Part shown: positions 34,033-45,800 of the stretch, piece after piece
How positions within the stretch are numbered: the stretch's first letter is position 1
How the letters are laid out: each line of letters starts with the position of its first letter
DNA from: Cryptomeria japonica
Taxonomy: Eukaryota > Streptophyta > Pinopsida > Cupressales > Cupressaceae
Assembly (NCBI RefSeq): GCF_030272615.1
Contig: NC_081409.1
Span: 646,880,468-646,944,467 of the forward strand
Direction: 5' to 3'
DNA length: 64,000 nucleotides
The notes under the pieces: model-generated
What the model was told of the DNA's origin: nothing
Databases searched by the model: none
The model's input: only the letters and a program-made list of their open reading frames with translations
Made by a program: the position numbers and the translations under genes

Positions 34033-36830
34033 GGCTCTAAAGAAGAAGACTATCATTTACAGAGGGAATAATATAAAAAGTACAATATAATCCTTATAAA
34101 AGGAGAATATGCAACCCTAAAGAAACCCTAAAGGGATCATGTGTATTTAATAATTAGAATAATTATTAAATACCTACAATATTATTAAATGCCTAAGTTT
34201 AGCTTAAGCATAGAGTATAATAGACTAATAATTAAATAAATAATTATTAGCCACAACTTGATAACTCTAACACCCCCCATTAAGACGAACTTAGGGAGTA
34301 GCTAAAAAACTAAATGCATGAACCAAAAAATGCAACTACATGATGAAGGGAAATTTGGGTCTCGACAACAAAGCCTAATGAGGTACCCAAGTACAAAAGA
34401 TCTCTGTAAAGCGAAGAAATAGAGAAAACCTCATGGGAAAAAACTCTACTCCAAAAAGAGATGAAGGCTAGTGAAGGACTGAAGAAGCCTCCAAACTAGA
34501 GAATGTTCTAAAAAATAGGAACAAAGGATGAACATGAAGAACACCATTGAAGCATGAAGCTGCAAATAATATCAAAGAATAACCGTCGATCTGAAGAAAC
34601 TCCATTGAAATAGAAGATAATCAGGTAGAGAAGATTGTGATCTGCATGAGTGCCCTCAAATAATACTACTCAAATCAAATGGCAAACAAAGGCAAACAAT
34701 TGAACTTGAAGATAGAGATGGCAAAAACACCAAAGTTTGAAGATTTGATCAATTGAAGATGGAAGGTTGCCTCAAAAAGTAGGAATGAAAGAGTGTCCAT
34801 ATGGTAAATGATCCATCTCACTGAAATGCATAGGTAACCAGCCACTGCATCCACCTAGTACATAGGAACAAATACTGAATACATAGCTCACTCCAACAAA
34901 CCAAGGAAGTATTAGAACCAACAACCAATAGGTGAAACCCCCCCATAATTTTGAGAAGGGAGAGGAGACAGGTACACTCAAACTGAATGCCAAAAAGAAC
35001 TACATGACAAAGAACCAAGAACATCAAGAGTGCAATAGAAAGTACAAACACATATAAAGGCTAGTGTCGTGGAAGGAACACTCACTTGACACACATCATG
35101 AGGATAATGTTATGGAAGGAACACTCATATGAAAAAAGTAGATGGAAAACAAAGGCAAACACCAATCCCCCTATGGCACACTATAATGGAGTGCGAATAC
35201 AATTAGGCACAAGATGTGCAAGATCCCAAGCATGCAAGGCATAGTGGCACTTTATCTCAGTGTGTTTGCAAAAAAGGAAATGCTTACAAAATTATGTATA
35301 CAATACTCAAAGAAGACAAAAGGATGGAAATACATGAAGAATAGCCAACAACAAGTCATTCCACCCAAACGAGAAGTTTCCAAGAGTGCAAATATCCAAG
35401 TAATTCACCAAAGTGTGAAAACACAAAAAATTGAATAAAATATACATGGAGTAAAATATAGAAAAAGTGCATGGATGGCTATGAAGAGCTCTGAAACACC
35501 GTCCCAACATAGGTGGAATCATGAAAAATAGAGAAAATAGCGAAAAGATATGAGCTCAGGACTCGAAAAATACCTCTAAATTCAAATGGCTATATAATGT
35601 ACCAACAGAAAACACAAGTGACAAAAACCACAAAAGTGGAAAGTAGACTAAACCAGCTTTCCAACAATGTCTCATTTGCCAAAAACTGATATCGTATGCC
35701 CAAGTTATGGCTAAAAGAGAAAACAAAACCCTCTTTTAGGGTACAAAGAGGGTCTCAAGAGCCATGCAAAGGCTTCTGTATTGCTAACGTCATGCTAACA
35801 TCAACAAAATATTTTGAGAATATTCCCTGCCTGTCAAAAAAATGGGTCACCAAAAAAATGTGCCGGAAAAAAATCCAAGAGCTGCATGTCACCAGAAAAA
35901 ATAATCTGATCGTCAAAAAAAATACCACCTGTCGAAAAATAATGTCGGGCGCCAGAAAACGTCGACAGGGCCGCAAAATCGGTGATGGCCAGAAGGCTTG
36001 TAAGAGGTGGTCGGGAGGGGGAAGGAAGTTGAACAGAGGTGGCCAAGAGGTGGCAAGTAGGAGGTGACAGTGAGAGGTGACCAATTGCATGGCGGGGGTG
36101 TTTGTTGTCTGGAGAGTAGTAGGCGGTGGTCGGGAGAAATAGGCGGCAACCAAGAGCAGTAGGTGGCGACTGGGAGGGCGGTAGGCAATGACTAGGAGCA
36201 ACAGGCAGCGACCGAGAGTAGAAAGCAATGGTCAAGAGGGTGGCAAGTGGTGGCTTGGAGGGTGTCGACTTAAGGCACAGGGGCCGGAGGGCAGGGACCG
36301 CGACTTGCTGTAGCCCGTATGGACCTGTAGAGGTCGCGGACCCCCCCTTTTATGTACTTTTTTTTTTTTTTAAACTTTTTTTTTCAAGGTTTTTTGCAAA
36401 TGTTTGTGCATTCGGCCTGGGTATTGGTGTAAAATGGCCTTAAAATAATTTAAAATTTTTTTTTTGACGAATCTCTCAAAATTCGTGTGAAAATAGGGCA
36501 AAAACAAAAAAATTCTCCAGAGGCTAAAGTTGTCCAAAATGGACAAATTAATATGAAAATGGGGGGTTTTTGGGTGTTTTAAGCTCAACAGCAAGGTCCG
36601 TTTGAGCCCAAAATTCCTAGAAATAAAAAAGATCCTCAGATGCAAATTAAAAAACTCTGAAAAACTTGAAACCCTCCTACAAAAAATCTTCTTAAAAATA
36701 AAAAACAAGTAGCAGCAGATGTAGGCTTTGATACCATGAAGAAGTTGAGAAATACAAGATTAGATGTCCCAAAAACACCTGCAAGCAAAATACCTGTCAC
36801 AAGACAAGAATGGAGGCAAAAAGAAATAAT
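34033..36830 (-). mobile_element. Inverted, circularly permuted family E unit
   Basis: Read on the minus strand: last 94 bp of an E LTR (36830-36737), PBS tggtatcaaagc (36736-36725), about 2.45 kb of interior (36724-34273), a G-rich PPT (tggggggtg), and the first 240 bp of an E LTR (34272-34033). The two LTR pieces break at the same point, after agagcc and before attattt, so together they make exactly one LTR. The interior has no recognisable gag, protease, reverse transcriptase or integrase, only short frames, so the family looks non-autonomous (LARD-like). It lies inside the interior of a plus-strand E copy (33463...37235). Confidence 0.75.
36114..36250. repeat. GC-rich degenerate tandem repeat, period about 21 bp
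   Basis: Six or so imperfect units of the form agtaggcggtgaccgggag, for example agtaggcggtggtcgggaga, agtaggtggcgactgggagg and ggtaggcaatgactaggagc. It stands out from AT-rich surroundings and opens several overlapping low-complexity frames on the minus strand that are not credible proteins. Confidence 0.75.
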
Positions 36831-36885
36831 GGGGGGGTTTCACCTGTTGGTTGTTAGCTACTCCCTAAGTTCATCTTAAGGGGGG
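36831..36885 (+). repeat. Family E interior, 3' end with PPT
   Basis: tttcacctgttggttgtt (equivalent, inverted, to about 34917-34935) joined by a deletion to agctactccctaagttcatc and the PPT taaggggggtg. This is the plus-strand end that belongs to the LTR at 36886. Confidence 0.7.
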
Positions 36886-37235
36886 TGTTAGAGTTATCAT
36901 GCATTACCTAATAATTATTTATTTAATTATTAATCTATTATCCTCTACGCTTAAGCCAAACTTAGGAATTTAATAATATTGAAGGTATTTAATAATTATT
37001 CTAATTATTAAATACACTTTATCCCTTTAGGGTTTCTTTAGGGTTGCACATCTTTAGGGTTGCATGTTCTCCTTTTATAAGGATTGTATTGTACTTTTTA
37101 TTGCATTCCCTCTCTGAATGATGATTTTATTCTTCAAAGCTATTATTGCTTTTTGCCTCCATTCTTCTCTTGTGACAGGTATTTTGCTTGTAGGCATTCT
37201 TGGGATCTTTGAAGTTATATTTCTCAACTTCTTTA
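36886..37235 (+). mobile_element. Family E LTR, copy 2
   Basis: 350 bp from tgttagagttatcatgc to caacttcttta, preceded by PPT and followed by a degraded PBS. Confidence 0.85.
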
Positions 37236-37406
37236 TGGAATCATAGCATACATCTGTTGCTACTTGTTCCTGATTTTTCAGAAGAATTTTTGGAGGCTAA
37301 GGTTTCAAGCTTTTCAGAGTTTTTATTCTAATTATTAATTATTATTATTATTTGTTCTTCATGCATTTAGTTTTTTAGATACTCCCTAAGTTCATCTTAA
37401 GGGGGG
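37236..37406 (+). repeat. Miniature family E interior
   Basis: Only 171 bp between LTR copy 2 and the next LTR start: 5' interior (about 37236-37330) joined to 3' interior with PPT (ttcttcatgcatttagtttt to taaggggggtg). A TRIM-like internal deletion. Confidence 0.7.
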
Positions 37407-37540
37407 TGTTAGAGTTATCATGCATTAGCTAATACTTATTTATTTAATTATTAGTCTATTATCCTAATATCTTATTATTATTACTTGTTCTTCATGCATT
37501 TAGTTTTTTAGCTATTCCCTAAGTTCATCTTAAGGGGGGG
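37407..37540 (+). repeat. Family E LTR start fragment and duplicated 3' interior
   Basis: First 59 bp of an E LTR (37407-37465) followed by a second copy of the 3' interior and PPT (37466-37540). The stretch ttcttcatgcatttagtttt is thus present twice 130 bp apart, best explained by unequal exchange or slippage. Confidence 0.7.
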
Positions 37541-37875
37541 TGTTAGAGTTATCATGCATTAGCTAATAATTATTTATTTAATTATTAGTCTATTATCCTC
37601 TACGCTTAAGCTACACTTAGGCATTTAATAATATTGTAGGTATTTAATAATTATTCTAATTATTAAATACACTTTATCCCTTTAGGATTTCTTTAGGGTT
37701 GCATATTTTCCTTTTTATAAGGTTTGTATTGTACTTTTTATTTCATTCACTCTCTGAATGATAATTTTATTCTTCACATCTATTATTGCTTTTTGCCTCA
37801 ATTCTTCTCTTGTGACAGGTATTTTGCTTGCAGGTGTTCTTGGTATCTTTGAAGTTGTATTTCTCAACTTCTTCA
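37541..37875 (+). mobile_element. Family E LTR, copy 3
   Basis: 335 bp, tgttagagtt...caacttcttca, followed by PBS tggtatcagagt (37876-37887) and about 140 bp of 5' interior. Confidence 0.87.
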
Positions 37876-38030
37876 TGGTATCAGAGTGTACATCTACTAC
37901 TACTTGTCCCTACTTTTTCAAAACAATTTTTGGAGGCTAGGGTTTCAAGTTTTTTAGAGTTTTTATTTTAAATCTGGGGTGGTTCTTTGTTTCTGGGCAT
38001 TTTGGGCTCAAACGGACCTCACCATTGAAA

Positions 38031-38403
38031 CCATCCTCCAAAAAGCAACCAACAACAAGTCATTCCACCCAAATGAGAAGTTTCTAGGAGCGCAAATGTT
38101 CAAGTAATTCACCAGAGTGTGAAAACGCAAAAAATTGAATAAACAAACTTGGAGTAAAATTTGGAAAAAGTGAATGGATGGCTGTGAAGAGCTCTGAAAC
38201 ACCATCCCAATGTCATTGGAATCGCAAAAAATAGAGAAGAATGGAGGCAAAAAGAAATAATGTCTCTGAAGAAGAAGATTATCATTCAAAGATGGAATCA
38301 TATAAAAAGTACAATACAATCCTTATAAAAGGAGAATATGTAACCCTAAAGTTGTGCAACCCTAAATAACCCTAAAGGGATAAAGTGTATTTAATAATTA
38401 GAA
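38031..38403 (-). repeat. Inverted family E fragment: interior plus LTR piece
   Basis: 38031-38230 matches 35335-35530 (ccaacaacaagtcattccac). 38231-38403 is an inverted E LTR piece (cctctgaagaagaag-like text, cttataaaaggagaatatg). It joins plus-strand E leader on the left and family F interior on the right. Confidence 0.7.
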
Positions 38404-39049
38404 TAAAAGGTACATTCCTAATAGACTAATAATTATCATATAAAATGAGTTATTTTCAAAAAGCAAGATTTTCAAAAATCAAAGAGAAATATCATAAATA
38501 TCCAAGATATTATTTCCATGTTGAAAAATTAGGAGGATATTAGGCAATTAAATATTTCAAAAAAGAATATATTATCCTCGTATGAGAATATAATTTAAAA
38601 AATAAAGATATTTATTTAATTTTTATGACATAATTAGCTGATTGACTAATTTAAATAAATTACTCTATAGATTATTAAAAATGAATCTTTAATTAAATAA
38701 TTAAAATAATTTAATTAAAGGGGATAAATCAAAATTAAAAGATAGAATAAAAGGGGATTTGATTAAATGATGAAAGATTAAAAGATAGAGTAATTAGTAA
38801 AAAGAGAAGGCTTGATTAATTTAACTTAATAGGGGCTAATTAGTCAAATTGATGCACAAAGACCCAAATTTAGTCAAATTGGATCAAATTAGGTCAAATT
38901 GGGAAGGTTCAGACAAAAAATTGGAATAATTAAGAAAAAATGGGCAAATTCGATCAAATCGAGTAAAATCAAGTAGCAGTGGGTAAATTCAGTCAAAGTG
39001 GTGGTATGGGACTAGAGAAGAGGTCAAAATGAAAAACCCTTTGGGACTA
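38404..39049 (+). repeat. Family F interior, truncated copy
   Basis: Follows 53745-54445 and 48821-49215 (for example gttattttcaaaaagcaaga, ggctaattagtcaaattga). It is joined near 39050 to the end of an F LTR, skipping the interior end and the LTR start, so a deletion of about 2 kb has occurred. Non-coding. Confidence 0.7.
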
Positions 39050-39511
39050 GTAGTAGGTGCATAGTTGTACTTTCAGATTCGGGCTCCATTTGCAAAGGCG
39101 GAAAAACCCTTTTCATTTCATGGATTTTTTCGAGGACCGTGTACATTCCCGCCACAACCCAAGTAACGTCGTCTCAACATATACTGCTAGATCCAGGTGC
39201 ACAACTTCATCCCATATTCTGATCTCAAGTTATAATCAGTTCTTTATCACTTTTGCAGTACATAATTTAATCAATTTCCTTTCCATTTCAAACAAGGAAG
39301 AGGGGATAAACTTAACATTCCCAATTCATTCAAAATTCAATCTACCATGTTCATGTGCAAAGATTGAATCTAGTGAATTATCCTCTCCTCTTCCTAATGT
39401 AACATGGTGAAAAGTGTTTGAAGGGTAATCAATAGTGAAACTCTCATCTCTCTTTGAGGGAAAGGGTAGTTTCCTTCTTGATCTATCATTCACCATTTTT
39501 GCACCATTACA
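39050..39511 (+). mobile_element. Family F LTR, copy a (3' part)
   Basis: Last 460 bp of an F LTR, ending gcaccattaca. Matches 52115-52591. Followed by PBS-like tggtgaacccgac at 39515-39527. Confidence 0.75.
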
Positions 39512-40960
39512 TTTTGGTGAACCCGACGTCTTGCATGCTTTCCTTGAAATGAAATTGCATATTTTTCATTTACAAGTTTTAAATTTATGCAAACTTAGTG
39601 GTTAAATCATTAAAAACCCTAGTTTTTAATTAAAATTGAACTTGTGATTTGTGTAAATTGCTTGTGATTATCTTATATCTGAAAATTGTTTTGATTGTCA
39701 AAATCAATTTCCTCATTGTCTTGTTCAATTTGGAATTAAAATTTCCAAAATTAAGAGGTTACTTGTCAAAACCCCAATTTTCAAAAATCATCTCGAACTT
39801 GTGCAAAAATTAGATTTCCATTTAATTTTTTAGGTTTTTGATTGTTCTCAAATTTGTCTATAATCCTACAATTCAAAATTTCAATTTTCTGCCTTTTTCA
39901 CAAAATTCAAATTTCAAAATTAAGTGGTTAGGTCATCAGACCCTAACTTTTAAAATTAATTGGATTTTGTGTGAATTTCAAATCAATTTCATTTACATTC
40001 AAATTTCTAAACAATTTCCAAGGTGTCCCTGTCCATTAGGTTTGACCATTTTCAAAATTGCAATTCAATTCCTCTTTTTCTTCAAAACCCTAATAGGGTC
40101 CTATTTTCACATTTGCGCCTTCATTTCACCCATCTAGAGATCGTAAAATTTGCAAATTTATTGGGGTTAGCTTTAAAATCATCGTAATATCCATCCTTGA
40201 AAATTTCAAAAAAAGTTGGTCGGACCATGTGCGTTCCCACCACAGCCCTCGGCTTTTTTCCCAAAATTTCGAGGGACTGTTATGACTATATTTAATAGCC
40301 TAAATCTAGAAGATTGGCTGATTTTATCGATTTTCGATCCCTCTAGAATCAGAAATACCTTCAAAATTCAACATTTCAAATTTCAAGAATTTTTTTAAAT
40401 TAAGAGGTTAATTATAGTGTGCCCTGATTTTAAAATTAAGTGGTATTCCCTTGGCCCTAATTTTAGAATTTCAATTTCCTTTTATTTTTGGAAATTGTGT
40501 CATTCCCTTCTTCCAACAAAGTTTAAATTGTGTAATCATTATTTTCTTAAATTTTGCATTAACCAATCATATAAAAAGTACAATACAATCCTTATGAAAG
40601 GAGAATATGTAACCCTAAATTTGTGCAACCCTAAAGAAACCCTAAAGGGATACTATGTATTTAATAATTAGAATAAAAGGTACATCTAATAATTATCATA
40701 TAAAATGAGTTATTTTCAAAAAGAAGGATTTTCAAAAATCAAAGAGAAATGTCATAAATAGCCAAGATATTATTTCCATTTTGAAAAATTAGGAGGATAT
40801 TAAGCAATTAAACATTAAAAAAAGAAGATGTTATCCTTGTATGAGAATATAATTAAAAAATAAAATAAATAAATATATTTATTTAATTTTTATGACATAA
40901 TTAGCTAGTTGAATAATTTAAATAAATTGTTCTATAGGTTATTAAAAATGAATCTTTAAT
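39512..40960 (+). repeat. Family F interior, copy a, first part
   Basis: AT-rich non-coding DNA that parallels 52592-54015 almost throughout. The short frames that recur in both copies (for example around FNFLPFSQNSNFKIKWLG) are open by composition and show no domain. At 40564-40673 it contains an inverted fragment of the family E LTR. It is cut at 40960 by the LINE and resumes at 48821. Confidence 0.75.
40564..40673 (-). repeat. Family E LTR fragment inside F interior, copy a
   Basis: aatcatataaaaagtacaat to taataattagaat, inverted piece of the E LTR (compare 34068-34160). The identical junction cattaacc/aatcatat occurs at 53637 in copy b. Confidence 0.7.
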
Positions 40961-41011
40961 GGGTTCAAACCATTATTTACCTTAATTTTTTAAAAGTAGG
41001 GAACTGGCAAA

Positions 41012-42809
41012 ATGGCGACATTAGAAGGCACTAGGATCGGTAGTGGGGATAGGAGCTTGTCTACTGATGTACGCAGTTCTGGCACTCAAGCCGTGAAGGT
41101 TGGTTCATGGAGCGATGAAGTGGATATTGCCTTTCCCATCAAAATAGGTAGATTACAATCTACTCAGAAACCGGTTAATGTTGGGAAAACAAACATGTTC
41201 CAGGGTAACTGATATTCTAGACCGTTAATGAACTATGGAAATCCATATTCAAGTGGTAACTAGTTCCCTATTGACCCACAAAAATGGAAGGAAAATGGTT
41301 TTATTTGGAATAACAAAAGCTTGTTTCGCAAAGCTAAACATCCTGCTTCTGAGGCCCCCCTGAAACTGGTATCCATTGCCTGAATATAGCATCCCCGGTG
41401 TGGCAATTAAGAGAGGCAATCCTCATTCTGAACCTACTTTGGTCCCTCTGAAAGCTCATGGTAATTTTCAAATGCGGAATTGGTGCTTTGGGCAAGATAA
41501 CTCAAAGGCGGACCATGCTAGGTTTTGGAGATCCAACTTCCGTCCTAAAATTCGGAACCCTTGGTTGAACCGAGAGAGTTACCTTGACTTCCGAAGATGG
41601 ACCTTCCTCCCTCAGTGACCCCATCATCCTAAACTAGTAAGAAAAACCTCAAGACCTACCATCTTTTTGGATGAAAATAAAATTAATTTTTCTAGTCGAG
41701 TTTGCTTGAGTTTTGTCTTTTCATCAAGTGGGGTGGTGGAAAATGGGTTAAGGACAACTTTAAATCCTAGTGTAGAGCACAATGGGGAAAGGATATTAAC
41801 ATTAATATTCTCCCAAATGATTTATATATGATTGAATTTATGAGCAATGAGGAGAAGTGGCAAGCTAAAAAAAGTTCCATATATCTTGGATGGCATTGAA
41901 TTTCACATCATTGATTGGCAACCCAATTTCAATCCCCGAACGCATGTATTACCAGACAACAAGGTATGGATAAGATTGTACAACTCTCCCTTGAATTATT
42001 GGCACATTTATGTCATTAAGGATATATGCAAAAACCCTGGTACCTTTGTATCAGTTGATGACATTTTGGAGGATAAATTATGGGGAAGCTTCTTCAGAAT
42101 TTGCATTAGCACAGATCAAATTGCCAAGATCCCCGATGAAGTCAAAATTATTGGTGTTGGGAAGATCTAGATCTAAAATATTGATAGAGAAGATTAGTTG
42201 CATATTTTTCCTATATGCTTCTCCTTGGATCACACTGACATTAGTTGTGATGTTTCGGCTATGATACAGTGAAGTTATTCTTGTATGCAATTTTCTATTG
42301 AAGAAAAGCTGCAACCATAACCTCCTAGCTCCACTGATACCGTGGAAGATTTTTGCAATGAAACTCATGATAATGAGAATGTTACATTGTTGGAGGCAAC
42401 TCCTTTAAACATATCTCCCCCCTCCTCTAGTCAAAGTGAGAGCCAACAAGATCTTCTCATGTTTATGGAAAAGACTAAAACCTTACAGGCGGATATTGAA
42501 TCCAAATTAGCGGATTCACTTCCACCCTCTCCTCTTGTGCCTAGGAATCAACTGGTAATTAAAGATTGCAATTTCCACACTCAAGGTATGGAGGCTAGTA
42601 CTCTAGGGGAGATGGGAGGGAAGATTTTCTCCTCGATAGGTACTGAATTGGAAGATGGTGAAATTGAATCTTCCTCCTCGAAGGGTGATGAAGACTTTGA
42701 ACCTGACTCTGATCTTATATTGGAGGTTACTATAAAAGGTTTTGGGAAGTCAGATTCAACTATTGACAAACCAAATTTTAAGCCAAAAGGTGTGCAGGGG
42801 AGAAAATAA
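41012..42809 (+). pseudogene. LINE ORF1 (nucleic-acid binding protein)
   Basis: Begins MATLEGTRIGSGDRSLSTDV at 41012. After frameshifts, about 41730-42170 gives the DUF4283-like RNA-binding fold common in plant LINE ORF1: WVKDNFKS, ILPNDLYMIEFMSNEEKWQA, PYILDGIEFHIIDWQPNFNP, VWIRLYNSPLNYW and SVDDILEDKLWGSFFRICIS. A degraded cysteine-rich piece follows near 42200-42240. The last part (42342-42809) is acidic and serine-rich, as usual. ORF1 protein would coat the LINE RNA. At least two frame changes and several stops break it. Confidence 0.7.
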
Positions 42810-42895
42810 AAAAAAATTATGGTAGCAGTGGCTGGTGTTGCCAGTGGTCAAACCAAACTTAATTTAGGGAAGGGAAATGCCCTTCCCCAGGAGCA

Positions 42896-45800
42896 ATGAA
42901 ACTCTTATCTTGGAATGTCAGGGGCATCAATTCCCCTAACAAATGGCACTTGATTAAGTGCCAGATTGATGACACCAATGAAGATATTTGCCTACTACAA
43001 GAAACTAAGTGGAGTAAGGTTGAGACTGATGCTAAAATGAGAGTTTGGAAATAGTGGAATGGGCTGTTTAGGCAATCGGATGGAGGCTCTGGTGGCTTGG
43101 AAATCATTTGGAATCCCATGAATGTTAGGATCTCTCTTGTTGGGGAAGATAAGTACTGGCAACATTTTCTGGTAACTATTCTTGGATGGAATGAGAATTT
43201 TAATCTTTTCAATGTGTACGGACCATCTTCTGTTGGTGATATGCGTGCTCTCTGGGATCTCTTAACCATCAAACTGAACAATATTACTGATGGTAGTTGT
43301 GTGGTAGCCAGGGACTTCAATGAAATCCTTTCTGGCATTGAGAAAAGTGGGGGTATTTAGAGGACTGGTACATCCCAGAAGGACTTTTTGGAATTTGTTG
43401 AGAAGAATCACCTTCTAGACATTATTCCTAAAAATGGAGTTTTCACATGGACGAACAGGAGAGTGGGTTATACTAATATTGTTGAATGGCTTGACCAGTT
43501 TCTTGTTACTGTTGAGTGGCTAGGACAAAATATTGCTTTAGATTCGACGATTCTCTTGCTTATCAGATCAGATCACTACCTGATTTGTCTAGAGGTCGCT
43601 ATGGGACAAGTGGAGGGAGGTACTCCTTTCTGGTTTGGAAAAATATGGTTCAGAGTGCTTGAGCTATATGATCTTATATCTGTTTGGTGGAATGAACCAG
43701 TTCTTGGGAACCATTTGAGATTACTCATACTCAATAAGAAGCTCAAGTATATTAAGGTTAAGATCAAAGAATGGAATAAGAGCCAATTCAAGAATATTCA
43801 TATGGAGAAATTGAGAATCAAGGTTGAGCTGGAAGAAATAACCAACTCTATTATTACTTCAGGAATGAATAAGGATTTATTTATAAAAGAAAAAACTCTC
43901 AAATCTGATCTAAATGAAATCCTTCGGTGTGAGAAAATCTATTTGCGTAAAAAATATAGGGTGTTATGGCTAAAGAAATTATTCCACCGGTCAGCCATTG
44001 CCATTTGAAATAGAAACAAAATATCGAAGATTATGAGACTGGATGGAGTCACTGTCAGGAACTATGAGGACATTGCGCAAGAAGTTGCAAGATTCTTTGA
44101 TTCTTTGTTGAATGGTGATCGCCAGATCGATCATGAAGCAAGAGACAAAATTATTAACTCAATCCCGTCCGTAATATCTGATAGTCAAAATACAACTCTT
44201 TGTAATCCTATTTCAATTGATGAAGTAAGGAAAACTACCTTTCAGCTGAAACCTGATAAGGCTCCTAGCCCTGATGGCTTCTCTACTACTTTTTTCCATC
44301 ATTTTTGGGATATCATCGCTTGAGATCTACATCTTGTAGTAGAAGAATCAAGAAAGAAAATGACTATGTTAGGTGCTATTAATCACACCTTTTTGACTCT
44401 AATCCTGAAGAAGCAAAACCCTCAACAGATGAGTGATTTTAGGCCCATTTCTCTATGTAACATGGTATATAAGATTGTAACAAAGATCATAGCCAACATA
44501 TTGAAGCCCCTCTTTAAACACATCATATCAAATGAACAAAGTGGTTTTTCCCCTGGAAGATCCATTGTGGAAGGAATTATCATTGCTCATGAAACGCTTC
44601 ACACAACAAGGAAAACCAAGGATTCTTGTATGATTTTAAAACTGGATATTCTGAAAGCTTATGATATGGTGGACGGGGATTTCTTATTTGATGTTCTTAA
44701 TAAATTTGGCTTTTGCAAGGAATGGATCACATGGGTCATGAGTTGTCTATCCTCCCCCAAATTCTCTATTTTGGTTAATGGCTCATCTCATGGTTTCTTT
44801 TCCTCGACAAGAGGAATTCAACAAGGTGATCCAATATCACTATTTATGTTTATCATAATGGCTGAAGCGTTAGGTTGATCAATAAGAGCTCTTTAGCAAG
44901 ATGATCGTTGGATTGGAGTCACTATGGCAACATGGGTTGAAAAAATGATTCATTTGCAGTTTGTTAATGATACCATTCTATTTGGTTTGGCTTGTAGGAG
45001 GGAGGCAAGAAAAATTAAATCATGCCTTGATGATTACTATGTGGCTTCTAGGAAAAAAATCAATTGCATAAATCTGAAGTGTTTTTTGTCAATACTCCGA
45101 TTAACTTGCAAGGTGTATTATCAAGGATTCTTAATCTCAGAGTTGCAAACTTCCCAAGGAAATTTCTTGGAATCCCCCTCTTCATTGACAGTAACTCACT
45201 ATTAGAAGCATCTTATTGATAAGTGCAAATCCAAGCTTGCAATTTGGAAAGGCAAGTGGTTATCCTCTTTTGGTAAACTCACTATGATAAAATCGGTCCT
45301 TTCTGTGCTACCAGTTTTTTCCATGGCTTGCTTGAGATTACTGGTGGCAATTGAAGATGAATTGATCTCTCTAATGAGAAAGTTCCTTTGGAATGGTTCA
45401 GATGACAAAGGGAAATTTCCTTTGGTAGCTTGGAAAAAGATCCGCCAACCAAAAAAGGCAAGGAGTGTTGGCATTCGCCAAATCTCGATTATGAATTTAG
45501 CTATGGGTGCAAAATTGGTTTGGGAAATTTGTAGTGGTGGGAAACAAAAAAGGGCAATGCTTCTAAAAAATAAATATCTGGACTCCCTGGAGCCAAAAAG
45601 GATTCTCACTATAAACAACCCCCCCAGAGGCTCGGCCATCTGGAATTTTATTGTGGATAGCAGGGAAATCATAAGTGATTAGGTTACCTGGGATGTCAGG
45701 AATGGTAGGGATGCCTCATTTTGGATTGACTCTTGGGCTGGTGAAGATGCCTTATGTCTCAATCCCTCACTGCAACCTATTATGGTAGAAACCTATCACC

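Noticed and set aside
35755-36235. Several long overlapping minus-strand frames rich in Pro, Leu and Ser
   Set aside because: They arise from the GC-rich 21-bp minisatellite and A-rich flanks; all three frames are open at once and none has a domain.
43576-43791. Minus-strand frames opposite LINE ORF2 (also 42859-43338 and 45202-45672)
   Set aside because: Shadows of the plus-strand ORF2, whose domain motifs account for the region.
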